Shown here piece after piece: positions 58,223 to 64,000 of a stretch of DNA of 64,000 nucleotides (position 1 is the first letter of the stretch; each line of letters opens with the position of its first letter). The stretch comes from Mesorhizobium sp. ZC-5 (GTDB lineage Bacteria; Pseudomonadota; Alphaproteobacteria; Rhizobiales; Rhizobiaceae), in NCBI RefSeq assembly GCF_025753855.1, contig NZ_JAOWPT010000002.1, positions 372,001 to 436,000 of the forward strand. The letters are read 5' to 3'. A program made the position numbers and the translations under genes. The notes under the pieces are model-generated. The model was not told the origin of the DNA. It was given only the letters and a program-made list of their open reading frames with translations, and did not search any database.

Positions 58223-59028
58223 TGAGCGAGGCGCTGGCCATCCCGCTCCGGCGGCGCGTGATGGGCTGGCTGCAGCCGCACCGGATCGTGCTCATCCTGA
58301 TCGCGCTGGCGATCGTTATGGCAGCGGCGATCTTCATGCGCTGGGACTGGCTGCCGCAGTACATGCCGCTGGCGCTGCAGGGCATCTGGCGCACCATCTG
58401 GCTGCTCGTGGTGACGTCGGCGCTGGGGCTTGCCATCGCGCTTCCGCTCGGCCTCGTGCAGGTCACCGGGCCGATCTGGCTCGCCGTCCCGGCGAAGGCG
58501 TTCTGCACGATCATCCGTGGAACGCCGCTGCTTCTGCAGCTCTGGCTCCTGTATTATGGGCTCGGCTCGCTGTTCCCGCAATTTCCGTGGATACGGGAAT
58601 CGTTCCTGTGGCCGTATCTGCGGCAGGCCTGGCCATACGGCGTGATGGCGCTGACCATTTCCTACGCGGGCTACGAGGGCGAAGTGATGCGCGGCGCCTT
58701 CGCCGGCGTGCCGCGCGGGCAATTGGAAGCCGCCCGCGCCTTCGGCATGAGCCGCTGGAAGGTTTTCCGGCGCATCTGGCTGCCGCAGGCGATCCATCGC
58801 GCTCTGCCGACGCTGGCCGGAGAGACGGTCTTGCAATTGAAGGCAACGCCTCTCGTCGCCACCATCACTATGGTCGACATCTACAGCGTTGCCTCGCGGG
58901 TGCGGCAGGAAACGTTCATCACCTACGAACCGCTGCTGCTGCTCGCGCTGGTCTACATGGCGATCACCGGCGTGCTGGTCTTCCTCTTCCGCAAACTCGA
59001 AGCCCGGATACCATCTCGCCTTGGATGA
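58222..59028 (+). CDS. Polar amino acid ABC transporter permease 2
   Basis: A 268-residue inner-membrane permease of the HisM/ArtM type, with several hydrophobic segments (IVLILIALAIVMAAAIFMRW first) and the EAA loop LEAARAFGMSRWKVFRRIWLPQAI. The ATG overlaps the stop of permease 1. The Ldh-family gene begins five bases after its stop. Confidence 0.92.
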   Translation: MSEALAIPLRRRVMGWLQPHRIVLILIALAIVMAAAIFMRWDWLPQYMPLALQGIWRTIWLLVVTSALGLAIALPLGLVQVTGPIWLAVPAKAFCTIIRGTPLLLQLWLLYYGLGSLFPQFPWIRESFLWPYLRQAWPYGVMALTISYAGYEGEVMRGAFAGVPRGQLEAARAFGMSRWKVFRRIWLPQAIHRALPTLAGETVLQLKATPLVATITMVDIYSVASRVRQETFITYEPLLLLALVYMAITGVLVFLFRKLEARIPSRLG

Positions 59029-59032
59029 TGCG

Positions 59033-60040
59033 ATGACGATGAAAACCCTCAGTCTCGACGAGGCGCGGACGCTTTGCGAACGGGCAGCCATGGCGGCCGG
59101 GTCTAGCCCGAAGACAGCGTCCTCGCTGGCGAAGGCCATGGTGGCTGCGGGAGCCGATGGACAGGCCTCGGTCGGACTGGCGCATTTCATCGACTATCTG
59201 GAGGATCTGCGGACTGGGCGCATCGACGGGCAGGCAGTGCCGGAGATCACCAGGCTGGCACCGGCGATCGTGACGTCGGATGCACGTGGCGGCGCGGCGC
59301 ATCCAGGTTTCGACCTGGCTTTCGACGAACTGGTTTCGGCTGCGACGGTTTGCGGGGTCGCGATTTTCAGCCAGAAGAATTCCTACACCTGCGGTTCGCT
59401 AGGATATTTCACCGGGCGGCTGGCCGAAGCCGGCTTCGTGTCGCTGGCGACCACCAACGGGCCGCCGATCGTGGCGGGGTCAGGCGGCACAAAGGCCGTC
59501 TATTGCACCAACCCGATGTCTTTCGCGGCGCCGCAGGCCGGCGGGCCGCCGCTGCTGATCGACCAGTCGTCGAGCGCTACGGCTTTCGTCAATGTGCGCA
59601 AGGCGGCGCAGGACGGCCAGCCGATTCCGGCCGGCTGGGCGCTGGACAGTGAGGGCAATCCCACCACCGACGCCAACGAGGCGATGAAGGGCGTGCTGCT
59701 TGCATTCGGCGGCGCGCGTGGCGCCAACATCGCGCTGATGGTCGAAGTCCTGTCGGCCGGACTGTCGGGTGCCAACTGGTCGGTGGATGCGCCACCCTTT
59801 GGCAGCGGGGCGGAAGGTCCGGGAACCGGCATGTTCGTCTTGGCAATCGACCCAAGGGTCTTCGGTCCGGGCTTCGAGGAACGGATGCACGCGCAGATCG
59901 AGAGGCTCGGCGGCGACTATGGCGTCCATATCCCGGGTCTCGCCAAAGCCGAGGCGCGCCGCAAGTCGGCCGAGCAGGGGATTTCCGTTCCGGAGGAAGT
60001 CTACCAGCGTATCGCCGAGTGGCCCGGCGTATCGAGCTGA
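59033..60040 (+). CDS. Ldh-family (malate/L-lactate dehydrogenase-like) imine reductase
   Basis: A 335-residue NAD(P)H-dependent enzyme of the type II malate/lactate dehydrogenase family, which includes delta1-piperideine-2-carboxylate and pyrroline-2-carboxylate reductases. Recognisable parts are the N-terminal helical region (LSLDEARTLCERAAMAAGSS), GLAHFIDYLEDL, TTNGPPIVAGSGG and DQSSSATAFVNV. It is the last gene of the transporter operon and fits reduction of cyclised 2-oxo acids from basic amino acids. The ATG at 59033 is chosen; one six bases later is possible. Confidence 0.88.
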   Translation: MTMKTLSLDEARTLCERAAMAAGSSPKTASSLAKAMVAAGADGQASVGLAHFIDYLEDLRTGRIDGQAVPEITRLAPAIVTSDARGGAAHPGFDLAFDELVSAATVCGVAIFSQKNSYTCGSLGYFTGRLAEAGFVSLATTNGPPIVAGSGGTKAVYCTNPMSFAAPQAGGPPLLIDQSSSATAFVNVRKAAQDGQPIPAGWALDSEGNPTTDANEAMKGVLLAFGGARGANIALMVEVLSAGLSGANWSVDAPPFGSGAEGPGTGMFVLAIDPRVFGPGFEERMHAQIERLGGDYGVHIPGLAKAEARRKSAEQGISVPEEVYQRIAEWPGVSS

Positions 60041-60112
60041 GCCGAAATCCTGTGCGGTTTGCGGAATTCCGGGCCGCATCGTATCGTCCTCCGGCATGAA
60101 CGGTGGATGGGC

Positions 60113-60700
60113 ATGAAGACGTTGAAAAAATCCGCGTTGGCAGTGGCGTTCACGGCGGCGGCTGCGACCGCCGTTTTCGCCGATCCGCTGAGCGACCTTT
60201 TGGCGAAGGGCGACGGCGGCGCCTGCTACGGCCGTATGTACGATGAGGCGCATCTTGCCAAAAACAAGCAACAGGCGACGCGCTCGGTGCGGCTGTCGCT
60301 GATGGAATACGAGGAAATCGAGGGAACCGCGATCCGCATCCAGTTCGTCACGAAGAGCGGGCAGTTCTTCGTCGCTGGAAGTTGTGCCTGGGCCGATCCG
60401 GCCAACCAGGACATCCAGGACAAACCGCTCATCGAGGCTTTCAAGGCGAAAGGCGGACTGGACTGCCATGCCACCACCAGCGAGGACGGCTCGTCGGCGG
60501 AAGAGGGAGGCGATTTTCCCGTTGACCTGCGCGACGGCAGGAGCATCGTTCTCTACATGCCCGACGCGATTGCCGGATGGCCATCGTTCGACCTGAGCAA
60601 TCCGGCCGATTTCTTTTCGTTCGGCACCGAAGACCGGATATTCCGCCTCGACAAGACCGACCCCGCCCTGTGCAGCGAGCTGGACGAAAAACTGCCGTAG
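60113..60700 (+). CDS. Exported hypothetical protein
   Basis: A 195-residue protein with a signal peptide (ALAVAFTAAAATAVFADP), so it is periplasmic or secreted. It has four cysteines after the signal (near GGACYGRM, GSCAWAD, GLDCHA and ALCSEL) that could form two disulfides. No known domain is recognised. It ends at a strong terminator and is probably monocistronic. It may also be the last gene of the transporter region, but no functional link is visible. Confidence 0.75.
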   Translation: MKTLKKSALAVAFTAAAATAVFADPLSDLLAKGDGGACYGRMYDEAHLAKNKQQATRSVRLSLMEYEEIEGTAIRIQFVTKSGQFFVAGSCAWADPANQDIQDKPLIEAFKAKGGLDCHATTSEDGSSAEEGGDFPVDLRDGRSIVLYMPDAIAGWPSFDLSNPADFFSFGTEDRIFRLDKTDPALCSELDEKLP

Positions 60701-60723
60701 CCAGCTCGACAGTTTTCTACGAA

Positions 60724-60748
60724 AAAGCCCCGCTCGAGGCGGGGCTTT
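60724..60748. terminator. Bidirectional terminator between converging genes
   Basis: AAAGCCCCGC and GCGGGGCTTT form a perfect 10-base-pair stem with a five-base loop. It lies 24 bases after the exported protein gene and 17 bases from the end of csbD-like gene on the opposite strand. The T-run is stronger on the minus strand (GCTTTTTC), so it probably serves both genes. Confidence 0.88.
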
Positions 60749-60764
60749 GCCTGAGACGGTTCGG

Positions 60765-60962
60765 TCAGTGGCGTGACAGCCAGCTGTCGATCTCGCGTTC
60801 GGCGTCGTCCTCGGCCTTGCCGTAGCGCTCCTGGAGACGGCCGGCGAGCTGCCGCCGGTTGCCCTTGATGACATCGAGATCATCGTCGGTGAGCTTGCCC
60901 CACTGGGTCTGCACCTTGCCCTTGAACTGCTCCCAATTGCCTTCGATCTGGTTCCAATTCAT
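60765..60962 (-). CDS. CsbD family stress protein
   Basis: A 65-residue CsbD-like protein (MNWNQIEGNWEQFKGKVQTQWGKLTDDDLDVI..). CsbD family proteins are small, helical and often induced by general stress, but have no known enzyme activity. The whole domain is present. Converges with the exported hypothetical gene at the shared terminator. Confidence 0.95.
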   Translation of the reverse strand: MNWNQIEGNWEQFKGKVQTQWGKLTDDDLDVIKGNRRQLAGRLQERYGKAEDDAEREIDSWLSRH

Positions 60963-61166
60963 CGGTTTCTCCTTTCGTGATTTTCAGGCGGCTGAACCGC
61001 CGTGTGTTTTGGAAACGCCCTTTCGGCGGATGGGTTCCGCACTTTGGCTTCCGACCGCGGAACCATGCGCGGGCAATCGACGATCACGCCGTTCTCAAAA
61101 CCTGTTTACTTGACCGTGAATGCGCCACTGCCGAGTGCGTGAAGCATATCTTCAGGAGATCGGATT

Positions 61167-61619
61167 TTGAGCGACATCACGCAGACCACCAGCCGCCGCC
61201 TTATCGTTCCCGCGCTCAAGGGCATCTATGCCGCCGCGCATGACGGCGTCGAAACCATCCTGCGGGTCGTCGCCGGCCTGGCGCTCGTCACGCATGGCCT
61301 CGGCAAGATCGGCGATCCGTTCGGCGCCGCGGGCATGGTCGAAAGCCTCGGCTTCTATCCCGGCGTGTTCTGGTCGCCCCTGCTATCGTTCACCGAATTC
61401 TTCGGCGGCATCTTGATCGCTGTCGGTTTCCTGACCCGCCCGGCGTCGTTCGCCGCGCTGTTCGTGCTTCTGGTCACCGTCTGGTTCCACTGGGTCACCA
61501 TGGACCAGGGTTACGGCGGCGCCGAAAAGTCGATCCTGTGGGCTGCGATCTTCCTGTTCTTCGTCATCCGCGGCGGCAACCGGCATTCGGTCGACGCGCG
61601 CATCGGCCGCGAGTTCTAG
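61167..61619 (+). CDS. DoxX family membrane protein
   Basis: A 150-residue membrane protein with four hydrophobic segments typical of DoxX (TILRVVAGLALVTHGLGKIGDPFG, LLSFTEFFGGILIAVGFL, ASFAALFVLLVTVWFHW and ILWAAIFLFFVIRGG). The TTG start at 61167 is supported by an AGGAG ribosome-binding site eight bases upstream. DoxX proteins are linked to quinone or thiol redox in some species; no specific role is claimed. Confidence 0.92.
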   Translation: MSDITQTTSRRLIVPALKGIYAAAHDGVETILRVVAGLALVTHGLGKIGDPFGAAGMVESLGFYPGVFWSPLLSFTEFFGGILIAVGFLTRPASFAALFVLLVTVWFHWVTMDQGYGGAEKSILWAAIFLFFVIRGGNRHSVDARIGREF

Positions 61620-61660
61620 GCGGTTTCCTTGTGAGGATCGGTGCGTTTTGCCGGGCAGGA

Positions 61661-62065
61661 TTAAGCATCGGCAAACTGATGTTCCATGGCGCGCTTCATC
61701 GCCGTCATGCCGTGTTCCATCATGGCGCCGATCGGCCTGGCGAGTTCGTTGGGCAGGAGGTCGGCGATCCAGACGACGCGGCTGCCCTCGCCTTCCTCAA
61801 ACACCTGCAGCGCGCCGTTGTGATGCGTCGGCTGGCCGTCGACGACCGACCAGACGAGCCGGCGGCCTTCATCGTTCACATCGACGATGCGTTCGCGGGC
61901 GACCAGCCCGGAGGCGAAGGTGACGATGCGGACGTCGCCATCGAGCCGCGTATCAGTGACGAAGCCCGGCACGAGACGCGTGTGCAGGGCGCCGACATCG
62001 CGGGCGGCATCCCAGATGAATTGGGGCGGCGCCTCGATGAATATCTCGACGCGGATGGAAGCCAT
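61661..62065 (-). CDS. SRPBCC family protein
   Basis: A 134-residue START/Bet v1-fold protein, with the typical opening IRVEIFIEAPPQFIWDAARDVGALHTRLVPGF and a C-terminal helix (GAMMEHGMTAMKRAMEHQF). It probably binds a hydrophobic ligand. The ATG at 62065 is fixed by a GGGGAGG ribosome-binding site. It follows the VOC gene with 14 bases between and is likely co-transcribed. Confidence 0.9.
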   Translation of the reverse strand: MASIRVEIFIEAPPQFIWDAARDVGALHTRLVPGFVTDTRLDGDVRIVTFASGLVARERIVDVNDEGRRLVWSVVDGQPTHHNGALQVFEEGEGSRVVWIADLLPNELARPIGAMMEHGMTAMKRAMEHQFADA

Positions 62066-62079
62066 GATCGCCTCCCCGC

Positions 62080-62457
62080 TCAGCTTGCGTTGCCGCAATA
62101 GGCCTCGATGCGATAGCCGTCGGGATCGACGACGAACGCGGCGTAATAGTTCGGGCCGTAATTGTCGCGCAGGCCGGGGCCGCCATTGTCGCTGCCGCCG
62201 GCCTTGAGCGCAGCCGCATGGAAAGCGTCGACGCTGCCACGGTTCGGCGCATCGAAGCAGAAATGCAGATGCGAGCCGGCGTCGGCTTCGACGGGACGTT
62301 CGGCCTTATCGATCAGGAAGACGGAAACATCGCCGCCATAACCAAGCGATGTTCCGCTGGCATCGAGGCAACGGTAGCCGAGCGGCTGCAGCGCCGCATC
62401 GTAAAACCGCTTGGCGCGGTTGATATCGCGCACGCCGATGGAAACATGGTTGAGCAT
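62080..62457 (-). CDS. VOC (glyoxalase) family protein
   Basis: A 125-residue vicinal oxygen chelate protein. It begins LNHVSIGVRDINRAKRFYDAAL, with a central VSVFLIDKAE strand and ends VVDPDGYRIEAYCG, the standard two beta-alpha-beta modules. Likely metal ligands are in LNHVS, HLHF and IEAY. The ATG at 62457 has a GGAGGA ribosome-binding site. It is divergent from the CGNR regulator gene. Confidence 0.93.
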   Translation of the reverse strand: MLNHVSIGVRDINRAKRFYDAALQPLGYRCLDASGTSLGYGGDVSVFLIDKAERPVEADAGSHLHFCFDAPNRGSVDAFHAAALKAGGSDNGGPGLRDNYGPNYYAAFVVDPDGYRIEAYCGNAS

Positions 62458-62548
62458 TTTCTCCTCCATATGCAGATAACCAGCTTGGGGGTTAAACAAC
62501 CACGCGCCGGACTTGTCAACCGGCATGGGGGTTAGCTATAGCTCGCTC

Positions 62549-63172
62549 ATGACAGTCTCCCGACACCAGGCCGTCACCACGGTGATCGTAGCGCCCCCCG
62601 AAGGGCTCTGCCTCGACTTCGTCAACACGCGCTACTGGCGGGGGAGCCCTGTTCCGACGGACGAGCTGACGAGCTTTCCGCCGCTGCTCGGCTGGCTGAA
62701 GGCAAAAAGCGGCGTCGATGAAACATTGCTGAAGTCGGCCGATGCGCAGTCGAAAACAGAACCGGCGAAAGCTGAAGATCTGCTGAGCGAAGCGATCAGC
62801 CTGCGCGAGGCGCTGCATCGCCTGTTCGCCGCCGCGGCGACGGACAGGCCTTTGCTGGCGGCGGATTTCATCGTCGTGAACAGCGCGCTCGCGGAAGCCC
62901 CGCCGCGCCGCAAGCTGGCCTCGGCCGATGGCGGTTGGGAAGTCTCCTGGTCGAGCGTGTCGATGCCGGCGCTGCTCGCCTCGGTGCTGTGGTCCGCCGC
63001 CGATCTGCTTTTGGCGCGCAACGACAGGCGAATCCGCCAATGCGCCAACGAAAAGTGCCGTTTCCTGTTCATCGACGAGAGCAAGAACGGCACCAGGCGC
63101 TGGTGCGACATGTCCTCCTGCGGCAACCGCGCCAAGGCGCGCCGGCATCTCCTGAAGAAGAAGCAGGCCTAA
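62549..63172 (+). CDS. CGNR zinc-finger transcriptional regulator
   Basis: A 207-residue protein with an N-terminal ABATE-type domain (LCLDFVNTRYWR) and a C-terminal CGNR zinc finger. The zinc Cys residues are in CANEKCRFLFIDESKN, and MSSCGNRAKARRHLLKK contains the CGNR motif and its basic helix. The gene is divergent from the VOC/SRPBCC pair and may control it. A frame extends upstream, but the ATG at 62549 fits the family start. Confidence 0.92.
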   Translation: MTVSRHQAVTTVIVAPPEGLCLDFVNTRYWRGSPVPTDELTSFPPLLGWLKAKSGVDETLLKSADAQSKTEPAKAEDLLSEAISLREALHRLFAAAATDRPLLAADFIVVNSALAEAPPRRKLASADGGWEVSWSSVSMPALLASVLWSAADLLLARNDRRIRQCANEKCRFLFIDESKNGTRRWCDMSSCGNRAKARRHLLKKKQA

Positions 63173-63274
63173 ACCCCGGCGTTGAACGCACTGTCGCGGA
63201 ATGGACTGCTCGACGCGGGGCGCTTGGGCAATCAGTATGGCGCGATGAACCGCGCAGCGGCAGGGAGAACCGTG

Positions 63275-63982
63275 ATGGCAAACGAATTCGAGGGCAAGCA
63301 TGTCGTGGTGACCGGCGGCACCGGGGCGTTGGGCAACGCGGTGGTGGCGCGGCTGCTCGAGGCCGGAGCCATATGCCATGTGCCGGTGAACCATGATGCG
63401 GCGCCGTCCGGATTTGCCCTGTCCGGCCACGAACGGGTCCGCGTCGCGCCGAATGTCGATCTGACCGATGCCGGGGCAGTCGATGCGTTCTACACGGCGA
63501 TCCCCGGCCTTTGGGCGTCGGTCCATACCGCAGGCGGTTTTGCGATGGCGCCGATCGACAAAATGGAACCCGGAGATTTTGCCGCGATGATGAATATCAA
63601 TGCCACGACCGTCTTTCTGTGCAGCCGGGCGGCGGCAACGGCAATGCTCGTATCGGGGGCGGGCGGGCGTATCGTCAATGTCGCGGCGCGCGCCGCACTC
63701 GAGCCGCGCAAGGGTGCCGGCATGGTCGCCTACACGGCGAGCAAGGCGGCGGTGGCCGCGATGACCGTCGCACTGGCGGAAGAGTTGAAATCGGCAGGCA
63801 TCCTGGTCAATGCGGTGGCGCCCTCGACGCTGGATACGCCGGTGAACCGCGCCGCCATGCCCAAGGCGGATTTTTCGAAATGGGTGAGCCTCGAAGCGGC
63901 CGCGGAGGCAATCGTCCATCTCGCATCGCCCGCCAACCTGGTGGCGAGCGGCGCCGTCGTGCCGATCTACGGCAAAGCCTGA
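63275..63982 (+). CDS. SDR family oxidoreductase
   Basis: A 235-residue short-chain dehydrogenase with the cofactor loop TGGTGALGNAV, a VHTAGGF counterpart of NNAG, and the catalytic YTASKAAVAAM. In the serine region it reads NVAARAALEP, so the usual Ser of the tetrad is not at its normal place. The ATG at 63275 follows an AGGGAGAAC ribosome-binding site. Substrate is unknown; the gene ends 18 bases before the window ends. Confidence 0.88.
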   Translation: MANEFEGKHVVVTGGTGALGNAVVARLLEAGAICHVPVNHDAAPSGFALSGHERVRVAPNVDLTDAGAVDAFYTAIPGLWASVHTAGGFAMAPIDKMEPGDFAAMMNINATTVFLCSRAAATAMLVSGAGGRIVNVAARAALEPRKGAGMVAYTASKAAVAAMTVALAEELKSAGILVNAVAPSTLDTPVNRAAMPKADFSKWVSLEAAAEAIVHLASPANLVASGAVVPIYGKA

Positions 63983-64000
63983 GCGAGGACTGGAACGCCG

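Overview
The window looks like chromosomal DNA of a high-GC alphaproteobacterium, most probably a Mesorhizobium or a close relative in the Phyllobacteriaceae. This rests on gene content only: a rhizobial-type phosphatidylethanolamine N-methyltransferase (pmtA), an intracellular PHB depolymerase, a CtrA-type box, a Doudoroff-type galactose cluster, several ABC uptake systems with their own catabolic enzymes, and the C-rich short repeats seen in rhizobial genomes. No rRNA, nod/nif genes, CRISPR array or intact transposase was seen.

Layout. 0-8 kb: end of pheS, a GFA-family gene wedged between pheS and pheT, pheT, several enzymes, and a membrane M48 protease. 8-11.5 kb: dnaK and dnaJ behind an RpoH-like promoter. 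11.5-20 kb: pmtA; a coupled flavin reductase, phosphatase and pyrF run; phaZ; a cysteine peptidase behind a perfect CtrA box; comM; gshB. 20-26 kb: a GGDEF/EAL protein, then a coupled galactose-catabolism operon (SDR dehydrogenase, dgoK, dgoA, SMP-30 lactonase) followed by an ATP-grasp ligase and an RlpA-like protein. 26.4-36.4 kb: a sugar or sugar-acid locus of unknown substrate, with LysR and AraC regulators, an SDR lacking its catalytic Tyr/Lys, a DapA-family lyase, a complete CUT1 ABC transporter and a 672-residue Gfo/Idh/MocA plus aldo-keto reductase fusion.

36.47-39.06 kb: a 2.6-kb genomic islet at tRNA-Leu(CAG). It is bounded by an imperfect copy of the tRNA 3' end, carries a second pair of direct repeats that look like integrase arm sites, has a broken integrase next to the tRNA, and contains three coupled genes: a ParA-type ATPase, an unknown protein and a gamma-glutamylcyclotransferase-fold protein. 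This is the best candidate for an undescribed system. 39.2-51 kb returns to core functions (gpmA, dapB, an ABC exporter, glk, mgsA, mepA, queG, a GST, uppP, a TSUP permease, an NDUFA9-like protein).

51-60 kb: a hypothetical gene containing a repeat in its coding sequence, then a guanidino-compound cluster: a ThDP-dependent 2-oxoacid decarboxylase, a TetR regulator, an arginine-deiminase-like hydrolase, a divergent polar amino acid ABC transporter and an Ldh-family imine reductase. 60-64 kb: small stress and housekeeping genes (CsbD, DoxX, SRPBCC, VOC, CGNR regulator, SDR). The transporters and enzymes of each catabolic cluster lie on shared or divergent transcripts with their regulators, so each cluster probably works as one uptake-plus-breakdown unit.
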